Shown: positions 33,848 to 42,712, counted from the stretch's first letter. The stretch is 64,000 nucleotides of DNA from Edaphobacter dinghuensis (GCF_014640335.1 NZ_BMGT01000005.1:48549-112548); one strand, 5' to 3'. Notes: generated by a model not told the origin, from the sequence alone. Numbers and translations: made by a program.

Positions 33848-33873
33848 CCCATGTCCCGATTCTGGGACATGGG
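33848..33873. terminator. Perfect 10-bp palindromic hairpin
   Basis: CCCATGTCCC/GGGACATGGG with loop GATTCT lies 26 bases after the UvrC-like stop on the minus strand. It is a likely terminator without a strong T tract. Confidence 0.6.
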
Positions 33874-33898
33874 TTTCCACTCAACTCTCCAGCCTCCG

Positions 33899-35266
33899 CT
33901 ATTCGACCTTCTCCCTCTTCTCCGCCATCACAACCACCCGCTCCACACCTTCCCTGCCCTCATGCAGAATCTTCGTCTTCGCCCCCTTCGCCGCCTCGCG
34001 CTGCGTCTCGGCCATCTTCTTCGGCTCGCCCAGCGCCGCTCTCGCCGCTCCCCGCAAAATCCGTCGCACCGGCCATCCTCCATCCGCATTCGGCAGAAAG
34101 ACTTCGCCCGTCCGCTGCTTCTCCGGCCTGTAATACCAGCGTTTGAACAGCGAAAGATGATCGCTCAGCAGAGCCAGATCACTGGCCTTCCCCACCTTAG
34201 CCTCAAGCACCCCCAACACTGCCGCAGCCCTCACCTCAGGCGAATCCACAGGCAAACCCACCTCGCCCTCCAGAGGAACCGCCTGCAACATCAGCGGCTG
34301 CGCAAACAGCGAGCTGCCCACGCTCGTCTGCTCCTTCACCGCCCTTACCCCCAGCGTAGAAAGCCGCTCCGGCCCTGCTAGACATCCGCCCTGCAACAAA
34401 AACAAAGCCGCCTGATCCGGCAACTCCTTCTCCACCACCGCCGTCTGCACAATCACCGCCCGCAGCTTCGGAACCGGCTGCACGATCTCATCCGCCTGCG
34501 CCGCAGCAGCCTTCACCTTCTGCCACTGAGCATGCAGCGCTGCCGCCCTCTCAAACTCCATCTCCGCCGAAGCCTGTTCACGTTCCTGCTCGATCGCCGC
34601 CAGCCTGCTCTCACCGCGCGTGTCGAAGAATGCCTTCACCGCCACCGCCTCCGCCGCATACTCCTCAGGCGTGCAGGCCTGCTTGCACGGCTCCATGCAC
34701 TTCTTCATCTCCCCATACACGCACCCCGGATGCTCCGGATAAGGCTCCAGATCCTCCCAGCACCGCCGCAGCTTGAACAAATCGAGCACCGCATCGCAGT
34801 ACCGCTCCGCAACCGACCGCGAAGGAAACGGCCCATACATCTCCCCGAGCCCGCGCTTCGACAACCGGTTCGTCGCATACACCCGCGGATGCGCATTCTC
34901 CATCGTCAACCGCAAAAAATAAGGAGTATGCAGCTTCAACCTGCGCCGCGCCTCGGCATACCCAAACAACGCCACCGCCGCGTCATACAGCACCAGCGAC
35001 GACTCGAAGTCAGAGCCCGTGACGCAGTACTCAATCCGCGCCACCTTGTCCCGTAGGTTCAGCCGCTTCGACTGCGACTCCGGCGGATCGAGCAGCCGCC
35101 TCATCCTCCGCCGCAGATCGGCCGTGCGCGTCAGATAAGGCTCATCGCCCTCGCGCGCGCCGCACAGCGCAAACACACCCGGCAGCGCAGGCACCGCCCG
35201 CAAAATCTCCTCTGCCCGCTCCGGCGCAAAGTCAACAACCGTATCGAAATGAAAACGCAATCCCAC
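33899..35266 (-). CDS. Truncated UvrC-like excinuclease-related protein
   Basis: The 455-residue protein aligns by eye with the N-terminal half of UvrC. The GIY-YIG region is recognisable but altered: LPGVFALC replaces the GVY strand and YLTRTADLRRRM replaces the YVGKA segment. The Fe-S cysteine cluster of UvrC is kept (C-VYGEMKK-C-MEP-C-KQA-C), and a UVR-type helix pair follows (EREQASAEMEFERAAALHAQW). The RNase-H-like endonuclease domain and HhH motifs of full UvrC (~600 residues) are absent. The C-terminal 200 residues are specific to this protein. It may be a repair accessory or a Cho-like single-cut nuclease, though the altered motif argues against catalysis. Confidence 0.75.
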   Translation of the reverse strand: MGLRFHFDTVVDFAPERAEEILRAVPALPGVFALCGAREGDEPYLTRTADLRRRMRRLLDPPESQSKRLNLRDKVARIEYCVTGSDFESSLVLYDAAVALFGYAEARRRLKLHTPYFLRLTMENAHPRVYATNRLSKRGLGEMYGPFPSRSVAERYCDAVLDLFKLRRCWEDLEPYPEHPGCVYGEMKKCMEPCKQACTPEEYAAEAVAVKAFFDTRGESRLAAIEQEREQASAEMEFERAAALHAQWQKVKAAAAQADEIVQPVPKLRAVIVQTAVVEKELPDQAALFLLQGGCLAGPERLSTLGVRAVKEQTSVGSSLFAQPLMLQAVPLEGEVGLPVDSPEVRAAAVLGVLEAKVGKASDLALLSDHLSLFKRWYYRPEKQRTGEVFLPNADGGWPVRRILRGAARAALGEPKKMAETQREAAKGAKTKILHEGREGVERVVVMAEKREKVE

Positions 35267-35318
35267 ACCCGGATTGTAGCCTCGTGCATAGTTAGTATGT
35301 TCTTAATAAGGCCCATAT

Positions 35319-36170
35319 ATGAGCACATCAATTCGTAACTTTGAGACGGATCGTAGCCGTCGATTGCGAGCAAGCAACCTAAGCACGCAAGATGAGAAGA
35401 CTATTTCGAATATCGAAAAGTATGGCTGCGAAGTTATTCAAGTGGAAAAAAGCGGAGCAGGTCCGGGATGGTCGTACACGATTGGCGTTTACGATACATG
35501 CAGAAGACCCGAGATTATCGTAGTAGGACTTCTCAATAAGACAGCACACGTTCTTCTCAACGAGGCCGCAAAGGCACTCAGAAACGGTATCGATCTCACT
35601 CAGGGACGTCATCGCGAGATGATTGGCGAGGTCGAGTGCGAGTTCCGTCCTGTTGATCCTAAGTGGGTAAAGCACCTGATGGGTTGGGCAACATGGTATT
35701 ACGATGGCGAATATTTCCCTGTTCTACAAGCTGTCTATCCGGACCGTAAAAATGTCTTTCCGGGAGAGCCGAGTTTTGAGACATATTTTCTACAGCCACT
35801 TATGCAGGTTGACGCACCGATGACCAAAACCGAGGAAGACTTCTGGTCTTCGGCGGATCCGAAAAGCAGCTTCTTCGATTGGAAGTTTCCCGATCCGCCG
35901 CATACGCAAGTCTTCTTGTCAAATACGGTTCACGCCGGGACAGAAGCGGTTATCTATGTTTCGCATGATCTCTCGGATGGGGCATGGCAATTCCTCGCCG
36001 ATAGCATGTCTGACGGTGGCGGCCCGGTGCTCTCCTGCTTGCATCATCAAATTGACAAGGATGCGAGCCTAAAAGAACTGGCAGACCTGCCCTTAGGTTG
36101 GTGTGCTGAACGCGAAAGGCCAGGATATCCGTGGGTGCGGAGGGAGCTCGAGCCAGAAGAAGAGTCCTAG
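35319..36170 (+). CDS. DUF4262 protein with extra C-terminal domain
   Basis: The 283-residue protein has a DUF4262 domain at about residues 20-160 (NIEKYGCEVIQVEKSG, then WSYTIGVYDTCRRPEIIVVGL). DUF4262 is widespread and uncharacterised. The C-terminal ~90 residues form a second unit (VIYVSHDLSDGAWQFLADS, ELADLPLGWCAERERPGYPW) that recalls small domains found with DUF4262 and immunity-type proteins. The DNA of this gene is visibly less GC-rich than its neighbours, consistent with recent acquisition. It faces the pmbA gene tail to tail with five bases between stops. Confidence 0.75.
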   Translation: MSTSIRNFETDRSRRLRASNLSTQDEKTISNIEKYGCEVIQVEKSGAGPGWSYTIGVYDTCRRPEIIVVGLLNKTAHVLLNEAAKALRNGIDLTQGRHREMIGEVECEFRPVDPKWVKHLMGWATWYYDGEYFPVLQAVYPDRKNVFPGEPSFETYFLQPLMQVDAPMTKTEEDFWSSADPKSSFFDWKFPDPPHTQVFLSNTVHAGTEAVIYVSHDLSDGAWQFLADSMSDGGGPVLSCLHHQIDKDASLKELADLPLGWCAERERPGYPWVRRELEPEEES

Positions 36171-36175
36171 CGGAA

Positions 36176-37564
36176 TCAAGCCCCGGCGATCATCATCCCT
36201 TCAACGCGAATAGTAGGCGCCGCACTCGATCCGCGAAACACCAGATCATTCCCAATCGCGACAATGTTCTTGTACATGTCCTTCAGATTGCCCGCGATGG
36301 TGATCTCTTCCACCGGATAAGCCAGCTCGCCATTCTCGATCCACATGCCGCTGGCGCCCTGCGAATAATCTCCCGTCACAAGGTTCACGCCGAAGCCCAT
36401 CGTCTCTGTGACATAAAGCCCACTCTTCACATCGCCAATCAACTCCTGCGGAGTAAGCGTACCCGGCTCAAGATAAAAGTTTCCCGCGCCAATCCCCGGA
36501 TTCCCCGCCAGCCCACGCGATGCATTGCCGGTCGACTTCATCCCCAGCTTCTTCGCGGTATAGGTGTTCAGCACATAGTTCTTCAGAATGCCATTCGCCA
36601 CCAGCACCGTTCGCCGCGTAGGCAAACCTTCGCCATCAAACGGAGACGTGCCAAAGCCGCCGATACCATCAAAGATCATCGTGCCGTCATCGACGACAGT
36701 AATGTTCTCTCCCGCCACCTGCTGCCCAAGCTGATCGCAAAAGAAGCTGGCGTTGCGATAGATCGAATCGCCATTCGCCGCTTCAAAGATATTGCCAATG
36801 ATCAACCGCGCAATCTCCGGCGAAAACACTACAGGAGCCTTCTGCGTCTTCACCTGCCGCGCTCCAAGCCGCGCCAGCGTCCGCCGCGCCGCCTCGTGGC
36901 CAATCTCCTCCGGCGACTCGAGCTTACGCGTCGTCCGCGCAGCCGAGTACCAGTAGTTGCGCTGCATCCCGCCCTTCTCATCCACCGCAATCGGCATCGC
37001 AGAAAAGCCGCAGTACGAGCGGCGATACTCGCCCACAAACCCACGCGAGTTAACCATGATCTTGTGCGAGGTCGCCGTATCGAAGTCACCGCCGCCCGAG
37101 TTCTGGATGCGGGTGTCATAGCCCATCGCCGCAGCTTCCACGCGCCGCGCCGTCTCGATTCGTTCCGCCGGAGGCATCTCGTTGACGTCCTCAAAGTAGA
37201 GATGCTGATCCTCTTCGATCTTGCCGAACTCATGCGCCTCGGGCAGACCGGCAAACGGATCCTCGCTGGTAATCTTCGCCAGCGCAATCGCACCATCCAC
37301 CAGTCGCGCAATCGACTCCGCCGAAAAATCTGACGAAGACGTGCTCGCCGTCCGCTGCCCGACAAACACGCGCAACCCAATAGCCCGCGAGCCGGACTCC
37401 TTCAGTGTCTCCACCTGCCCCAGCCGCACCAGCGCCGAAAACTCATCGCCCTCATAGACGACGGCTTCGGCATCAGTCGCGCCAGCCTTGAGAGCCTTGG
37501 CGAGAACATCAGAGGCTAATTGTTTCAATTCGGAACCGGAGACGTGTGACTCAAGCTGTGGCAA
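36176..37564 (-). CDS. pmbA: TldE/PmbA-family metalloprotease subunit
   Basis: The 462-residue protein is the PmbA (TldE) half of the TldD/TldE protease, which in other bacteria matures microcins and degrades unfolded peptides. Supporting segments are GSRAIGLRVFVGQRTAS, ENITVVDDGTMIFDGIGGFG, SPFDGEGLPTRRTVLVANG and NLVTGDYSQGASGMWIENGE. As expected for the TldE side it lacks the HExxxH metal motif found in TldD. The partner tldD lies two genes upstream on the same strand with a small CxxC protein between, probably one operon. Confidence 0.93.
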   Translation of the reverse strand: MPQLESHVSGSELKQLASDVLAKALKAGATDAEAVVYEGDEFSALVRLGQVETLKESGSRAIGLRVFVGQRTASTSSSDFSAESIARLVDGAIALAKITSEDPFAGLPEAHEFGKIEEDQHLYFEDVNEMPPAERIETARRVEAAAMGYDTRIQNSGGGDFDTATSHKIMVNSRGFVGEYRRSYCGFSAMPIAVDEKGGMQRNYWYSAARTTRKLESPEEIGHEAARRTLARLGARQVKTQKAPVVFSPEIARLIIGNIFEAANGDSIYRNASFFCDQLGQQVAGENITVVDDGTMIFDGIGGFGTSPFDGEGLPTRRTVLVANGILKNYVLNTYTAKKLGMKSTGNASRGLAGNPGIGAGNFYLEPGTLTPQELIGDVKSGLYVTETMGFGVNLVTGDYSQGASGMWIENGELAYPVEEITIAGNLKDMYKNIVAIGNDLVFRGSSAAPTIRVEGMMIAGA

Positions 37565-37575
37565 GATTCAATACC

Positions 37576-37884
37576 TCATTGAACAGGAGATTGTGACGGT
37601 CGCGGCTCGCGGCCATCCGTAGCTTTCAGAAAATACATTCCCACAGCGCAGTACTCCGAGTCGCTCTTCAGCTTATGCTCGACGTGCGGTGGCGGTGCAT
37701 TCTCCGTATTGCGATGAAACACCTTCAGCGGACCACCGCAGCTCTTGCAGCGAAACTCCGTATCGTTATCGTTCAAAGCATCGGCAATCAGCTTGACCTT
37801 CCAGAACGGCTCGTAACCGCCCGTGGCTTTTACGCGCCTGCGCTTTACTTCACACTCATAAAACTTTTCACGTTCGACTGCCAT
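37576..37884 (-). CDS. Small hypothetical protein with CxxC motif
   Basis: The 102-residue protein is not recognised. It has FRCKSCGGPLKVFHRN, half of a zinc-ribbon-like knuckle, with further Cys residues in YECEVK and EYCAVG that could complete a four-Cys site. The N-terminus is basic and the C-terminus is Pro/Ser-rich. It lies between tldD and pmbA on the same strand, 11 bp before pmbA and 83 bp after tldD, so it is probably co-transcribed with them. A role linked to TldD/E is a guess from position. Confidence 0.7.
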   Translation of the reverse strand: MAVEREKFYECEVKRRRVKATGGYEPFWKVKLIADALNDNDTEFRCKSCGGPLKVFHRNTENAPPPHVEHKLKSDSEYCAVGMYFLKATDGREPRPSQSPVQ

Positions 37885-37967
37885 GGTTCACCTCGATCTG
37901 TTGCCTGGTGCGGTGCGCATGGGTTCGATTCCATGAGATATAAAAAATAAGCAAAATTACTGAATAA

Positions 37968-39410
37968 CTACTGCCCGGTACCGCCGACCGTCATGCGATC
38001 AAGCTTCACGGTAGGCATGCCAACGCCAACAGGAACGCTTTGGCCATTCTTGCCGCAGGTTCCGATGCCTTCATCGAGCGCAAGATCATTCCCCACCATC
38101 GACACGTACTTCAGTGCCTCGGGACCATTGCCGATCAGCGTCGCGCCCTTCACCGGCTGCGTCACCTTGCCGTCTTCGATCAGGTAAGCCTCGCTGGCCG
38201 AGAAGACAAACTTGCCGTTAGTAATATCCACCTGCCCGCCACCAAAGTTCACGGCATACAGCCCACGCTTCACGCTCTTGATAATGTCCTCAGGCATATC
38301 GTCACCGTTGAGCATGTAGGTGTTCGTCATGCGCGGCATGGTAATCGCCTGATAGCTCTCGCGCCGTCCGCTGCCGGTGCTCGCCGTGCCCATCAGCCGA
38401 GCACTGAGCTTGTCAGTCAGATAGCCCTTCAGAATGCCATTCTCGATCAGCACGTTCTCCTGCGTCGGCGTGCCTTCATCATCGACATTCAAAGATCCGC
38501 GACGGTTGGGCATCGTCCCGTTATCGACCACCGTGACCTTGCTCGAAGCAACCTGCTGACCAATAAGCCCGGCAAACGCCGAGGTCTTCTTGCGATTGAA
38601 GTCTGCTTCAAGTCCATGCCCAACAGCCTCGTGCAGCAGAACGCCGGGCCAGCCGGGGCCAAGCACTACTTCCATCTCGCCAGCCGGAGCATCGACCGCT
38701 CCCAGTTGCAACATCGCCGTCCGAGCAGCTTCACGAGCAAAGTGTTCCGGGCTCTTCTTGCCCTCAAAGAAATCGAGCGCAACGCGCCCGCCGCCGCCGC
38801 TGGTGCCACGAGCAGTATTCGGGCCGTCCTTCGCAATGACAAAGACATTCAAGCGAGCCAGAGGCTGCGTATCGCTGGCAAACGTGCCGTCGGAGGCAGC
38901 GACGAGGATGCGGCGCAACTCATCATTGAAACCGGCACGAACCTGCACGATGCGCGAGTCATACGCACGAGCAGCCTTATCAGCCCGCTCAATCAGCTTG
39001 AGCTTCTCCGAGATTTCGGCGTCGGAGGTAGCTCCGGCGACGGGATAAAGCGTCGGAGTCTGCGTATGGGTAAAGCCATGCGCCAGTTCCTTTGCCGGGC
39101 CGCTGGCGATCAAAGCAGCGGTGCGGGCGGCTTTGAGGAGGCGGTCGCTTGAGAGGTCGTCGGTGTAGGCGAAGCCGGTGCGCTCGCCGCTTAAAACGCG
39201 GATGCCGCAGCCTACGCTGATGCCCTGGCTGGCGGACTTGACCAACGACTCGTCGATGCCGAGCGAGGTCGACGTAACTGACTCAAAATAAAGGTCTGCG
39301 TACTCTCCTCCGGCGGAAAGCGCCTCGCCCAGACAGCGTTCCATCAGACGTTCGGAGATACCCAGCTTTTCAACGAAATAGCGCTTGTGATCTACGGAGG
39401 AGATAGTCAT
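37968..39410 (-). CDS. tldD: TldD-family metalloprotease, catalytic subunit
   Basis: The 480-residue protein carries the zinc-protease motif HEAVGHGLEAD (HExxxH, about residues 260-270), preceded by GPGWPGVLL. Other TldD signatures are GIRVLSGERTGFAYTD near the N-terminus, VDDEGTPTQENVLIENGILKG (split here around residue 320), YMLNGDDMPEDIIKSVKRGLY and VSMVGNDLALDEGIGTCGK. With PmbA it forms a heterodimeric protease with the active site inside a closed chamber. No obvious microcin-like precursor is nearby, so the substrate is unknown. Confidence 0.94.
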   Translation of the reverse strand: MTISSVDHKRYFVEKLGISERLMERCLGEALSAGGEYADLYFESVTSTSLGIDESLVKSASQGISVGCGIRVLSGERTGFAYTDDLSSDRLLKAARTAALIASGPAKELAHGFTHTQTPTLYPVAGATSDAEISEKLKLIERADKAARAYDSRIVQVRAGFNDELRRILVAASDGTFASDTQPLARLNVFVIAKDGPNTARGTSGGGGRVALDFFEGKKSPEHFAREAARTAMLQLGAVDAPAGEMEVVLGPGWPGVLLHEAVGHGLEADFNRKKTSAFAGLIGQQVASSKVTVVDNGTMPNRRGSLNVDDEGTPTQENVLIENGILKGYLTDKLSARLMGTASTGSGRRESYQAITMPRMTNTYMLNGDDMPEDIIKSVKRGLYAVNFGGGQVDITNGKFVFSASEAYLIEDGKVTQPVKGATLIGNGPEALKYVSMVGNDLALDEGIGTCGKNGQSVPVGVGMPTVKLDRMTVGGTGQ

Positions 39411-39465
39411 CTTGTTCCGATTGTAGGCTTCGCCGGAAGGGGTCGCAAACGGCGGCGAAACCCTA

Positions 39466-39515
39466 TGTAACCACTAAAGCCCTACTATAACGGTTACATC
39501 GAAGATTGTGTAACC
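39466..39515. promoter_or_regulatory. Three TGTAACC boxes upstream of tldD
   Basis: TGTAACC occurs at 39466-39472 and 39509-39515, with its inverse GGTTACA at 39492-39498. The last two form an inverted pair (CGGTTAC/GTAACCG). The cluster lies 56-105 bp upstream of the tldD start, where a regulator could bind. It may also simply be the terminator stem of the DUF1906 gene. Confidence 0.35.
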
Positions 39516-39538
39516 GGTAAAACAGCCTTTAAGTGGTT

Positions 39539-40399
39539 TCATCGCCCTCGAGAGGGATCTGACGAGTCTGCCGCATTCAGGTCCAGGGGGAGAGTTTCGA
39601 TGCCGGGAACGTGACAGTTGCCATCCTTGGCATAAGTCTGGGCGCAGACCGTAGTGATGGATTTGCGCCGCGGAGACTGGGCATACTGCCAAACCATCGC
39701 ATCCGGAGTTCCGCTGGCAGCAAGCGAGGGGGCCTGCACGACGCAGCCGTTCGACGGCGGACATGCGTCCTGCGCAACCCAGAGAGCGATCGGGTGCAGG
39801 TGCTGTGCGGCAACGTGGCTACGAATGTCCTCGGCTGTTGTAATCGTGTGTCCGTGCCCCTCGTTGACAGGCTGGCCGCTAGCGTAGACGCCGGGACGAT
39901 AGCCAGAGCGAGCCACGGCCTCGGTCCACACGAAGAGATAGCCCGCCTGTTCCGGCAGGAGACGGCCGCCTTCTTCCTGATCGAGAAAGATGATTGTGTT
40001 GGGCGAAAAGTGTTCGCGATGCGCTGCGGCGATGGCGGCAGCGGCATCACTTTTTCCGAGAGCAGCGGGCGCGGTGCCGGACTTCTGCGCCTTTGTAAGC
40101 TCGTCGTCGAGCCTGCCGTTGAAGAGCACAAGAAATCCGAAGCCATTGTGCAGCAGCGCATCGCGCTTGCCCTGCCAAGTATTCTGCCGGTCACCGGGTG
40201 GATTGTTGAGCCAGTATCCAGCGAAGGAAAATTGCTGCCGCAGAGCGGGGAGAGAGGAGTCGCCTGGATAGTCGTTGAGATCGAAGCCGAGATAAGAGTG
40301 CTTAGCATGCAGCGGCTGATGATGAGGGCCCGAGGGCTGCTGTGCACCGGCAACGGCAGCGAGGGTGGAGAGGACGAGACTCGTGATCAGAAGACGCAT
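39539..40399 (-). CDS. Secreted glycoside-hydrolase-like protein (DUF1906)
   Basis: The 286-residue protein has a signal peptide (MRLLITSLVLSTLAAVAGAQ) and a DUF1906/Rv2525c-like TIM-barrel domain. Features are YLGFDLNDYPGDSSL at the first strand, FAGYWLNNPPG, TIIFLDQEEGGRL with acidic residues where the catalytic pair would be, and YRPGVYASGQPVN. Related GH25-like domains act on cell-wall glycans, but activity of this group is not established. Start 40399 is chosen for the signal peptide; the frame extends 22 codons further. It stands alone, divergent from the YfiT-like gene. Confidence 0.8.
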   Translation of the reverse strand: MRLLITSLVLSTLAAVAGAQQPSGPHHQPLHAKHSYLGFDLNDYPGDSSLPALRQQFSFAGYWLNNPPGDRQNTWQGKRDALLHNGFGFLVLFNGRLDDELTKAQKSGTAPAALGKSDAAAAIAAAHREHFSPNTIIFLDQEEGGRLLPEQAGYLFVWTEAVARSGYRPGVYASGQPVNEGHGHTITTAEDIRSHVAAQHLHPIALWVAQDACPPSNGCVVQAPSLAASGTPDAMVWQYAQSPRRKSITTVCAQTYAKDGNCHVPGIETLPLDLNAADSSDPSRGR

Positions 40400-40485
40400 G
40401 TAAAAGTAAGACGTTGAAAATGCCTTAACTGAAGATACGAAGGCATATGCTACCTTGCAATTCAATGAATTTTAAGGAGCGAGCC

Positions 40486-41013
40486 ATGTCTGAACATGAT
40501 CCGCGATATCCGATTGGGAGATTCAACAAGCCTGCGATCATCACTGCCGATGATCGGCTTCGCGCGATTGCGACGCTGGCAGAGCTGCCTGAGATGTTGC
40601 GCAACGCCGTTGATGGCCTGGATACCGCGCAACTGAGCACACCGTATCGCGAGGGCGGATGGACGGTGCGGCAGGTGGTGCATCATGTTGCCGACAGCCA
40701 CATGAATGCGTTTATCCGCATGCGGATGGCGCTGACCGAGGATTGGCCGACGATCAAACCCTATGACGAAAAGGCGTGGGCGAGGCTGCGCGATGCGGCG
40801 GCTCCGGTGGAGTGGTCGCTGGAGCTGGTGGAGAGCCTGCATGCGCGCTGGGTGATGCTGTTGCAGTCGTTGAGCGAGGAGCAGTGGGCGCGCGGCTTCA
40901 ATCATCCCGAGAATGGGCCGGTCACGCTGGATGTGGTGGTGCTGACGTATGCGTGGCACTCGATGCATCACGTCGCGCATATTACCCATCTGCGCGCAAA
41001 GGAAGAGTGGTAG
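40486..41013 (+). CDS. YfiT/BstA-like DinB-superfamily protein
   Basis: The 175-residue protein matches the YfiT group of DinB-like metal-binding proteins, some of which are bacillithiol S-transferases. It has DPRYPIGRFNKP at the N-terminus, GGWTVRQVVHHVADSHMN with the first His ligand, and TYAWHSMHHVAHITHLR with the others. The start at 40486 follows AAGGAGCG. The next gene, a nuclease-like protein, begins eight bases after the stop. Acidobacteria are not known to make bacillithiol, so the thiol co-substrate is open. Confidence 0.88.
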   Translation: MSEHDPRYPIGRFNKPAIITADDRLRAIATLAELPEMLRNAVDGLDTAQLSTPYREGGWTVRQVVHHVADSHMNAFIRMRMALTEDWPTIKPYDEKAWARLRDAAAPVEWSLELVESLHARWVMLLQSLSEEQWARGFNHPENGPVTLDVVVLTYAWHSMHHVAHITHLRAKEEW

Positions 41014-41021
41014 ATGGCGGC

Positions 41022-42635
41022 ATGAGATCGTCGCGCACGACTGCGGCAGAGCCAGAGCAAACCGTAGAGCAGATCGCCACAGCGCTGGAGGGCTTTCTTG
41101 CCGAACATCCCCAGGCAGTCGTGCGCGAAGACGGAAAAGTGCTCTTCGATATGCGCGCGGCAAAGTATTCGCTGACGACAGAGCATGGGCGATGCACCCT
41201 GCATCTTTGGAGCGAGGACCGCAACCTGGTTCGGCGAGTGGGTGGAACGGTGCTGCGAAATGGCGTGCTGCGCCTGAGCACGCATCGCTTTGGGCAGACG
41301 AAGCCGCAGACGCTGGAGCTCGCAGCGGACAAGGACCGGAGAACGCCTTCGACACGCGAGGCTACGCGGGTGAAGTATCTGCGTGTGCTGGAGCGTGTGC
41401 TCGAACAAAGCTTCGAGGGTTGGAAGCCGGAGGGCTTTCGCACAGCGATGGATCTCGAAAAGAGCTTTGGACCAGCGTATGCGCGGGGATCGCTGGTGCA
41501 GGGACAGAAGGCGTGGGCCGTGATTGCGGTCAATCAAGAAGAGACGCAGGCAACTGTTGACGGGATTCTTACGCTGGGAATTTTGTGGCTGCATCATTGC
41601 CGGGAATCGGGGAGCGGGCGTCGGCTCTATCAGGGATTGCGGCTGATTGTTCCGCGCGGAATGACAATGCTGACGCTGTCGCGACTGGCGTGGCTCAACC
41701 CTGAGGCTGCTCAGTGGGAGTTGTGGGAGCTGGAGCAGGAGACAGAGTCGTTAGAGCTTCGCGATGCGACCGATCAAGGCAACCTGACGACGCGACTGGT
41801 GCATGCTCCCGATATCGCCGCTGCACGAGAGCGGTTTGCGAGTGCGGCAGAACGCGTGATGATGCTGGTGCCGGAGGTGATGCGCGAGACGGTGGAGCAG
41901 AAGATTCGCAGCGGAACCGAGATGGCATTTCTACTGCATGGCTTGGAGTTTGCACGGGTTCGCGCAGGGTATGCGGGCAGTTCCTTCAATAGAGCGCAGG
42001 AGATCTCCTTTGGTGCGGGCGCGAATGAAACTCCGCTGACCGACGAGAATGAGGCGGAGTTGCAGAGGCTGGTAGAACGCTTGTTCGCGCGACGCGACGC
42101 AGGCGGCGACATTCGCGATCCGCTGTACAGGATGCAGCCGGAGCGTTGGCTGGAGAGTATTTTGCGGCGCGATGTCGAGCCGCTCGATGCACACCTGAAC
42201 GCCGCACATGTTTATACGCAGGTCCCGGCGTTCGCTGCGGCCGATCGCGGCATGCTCGATCTGTTGGGCGTGACAGACGATGGCAGACTGGCCGTGATTG
42301 AGCTGAAGGCCGATGAGGACCTGCACCTTGCCTTGCAGGGACTGGACTACTGGGTGCGGGTGCGCTGGCATCATCTGCAGAACCCTGATCAGATCACCGG
42401 GCTGGGAGAATTTCAGCGCCATGGATACTTTGGCGGAGTGCAGCTATCGCCGCTCGCACCGAAGCTTTACCTGGTGGCACCGGCGCTGCGAGTGCATCCG
42501 GCGACGGAGACGGTGCTGCACTATCTGTCGCCACGCGTGGAGTGGATGCTGGTGGGGCTGGATGAGCGCTGGCGTACGAAAGTAAAGGCAGTTTGGCGCA
42601 AGCGGAGCAGAGTCTCTGCCGACGCTACGCGATAG
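41022..42635 (+). CDS. PD-(D/E)XK nuclease-like protein
   Basis: The 537-residue protein ends in a ~150-residue domain resembling NucS/DUF91-type endonuclease folds: WLESILRRDVEPLDAHLNAA, then RGMLDLLGVTDDGRLAVIELKADEDLH (in two parts), which supplies D...E-x-K of the nuclease core, and QGLDYWVRVRWHHL. The N-terminal ~330 residues are unrecognised; they contain IVPRGMTMLTLSRLAWLNPE. The start is the ATG eight bases past the YfiT-like stop; the open frame continues upstream inside that gene. DNA cleavage is inferred from motif only. Confidence 0.75.
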   Translation: MRSSRTTAAEPEQTVEQIATALEGFLAEHPQAVVREDGKVLFDMRAAKYSLTTEHGRCTLHLWSEDRNLVRRVGGTVLRNGVLRLSTHRFGQTKPQTLELAADKDRRTPSTREATRVKYLRVLERVLEQSFEGWKPEGFRTAMDLEKSFGPAYARGSLVQGQKAWAVIAVNQEETQATVDGILTLGILWLHHCRESGSGRRLYQGLRLIVPRGMTMLTLSRLAWLNPEAAQWELWELEQETESLELRDATDQGNLTTRLVHAPDIAAARERFASAAERVMMLVPEVMRETVEQKIRSGTEMAFLLHGLEFARVRAGYAGSSFNRAQEISFGAGANETPLTDENEAELQRLVERLFARRDAGGDIRDPLYRMQPERWLESILRRDVEPLDAHLNAAHVYTQVPAFAAADRGMLDLLGVTDDGRLAVIELKADEDLHLALQGLDYWVRVRWHHLQNPDQITGLGEFQRHGYFGGVQLSPLAPKLYLVAPALRVHPATETVLHYLSPRVEWMLVGLDERWRTKVKAVWRKRSRVSADATR

Positions 42636-42712
42636 ACCACCCGAACGGAAGAAGGGCGCGGCCAACACTGTAAAATAGAGTTGTATCTGGACAGATAGGA
42701 AACGACTCCGCA

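Noticed and set aside
36131..39152. Long plus-strand frames opposite pmbA and tldD
   Set aside because: His/Arg-rich translations without motifs; the minus-strand genes are clear TldD/E family members.
40776..41021. 82-codon upstream extension of the nuclease-like frame
   Set aside because: It lies inside the YfiT-like gene in another frame and is low-complexity Gly/Ala/Val; the ATG at 41022 fits the gene spacing.
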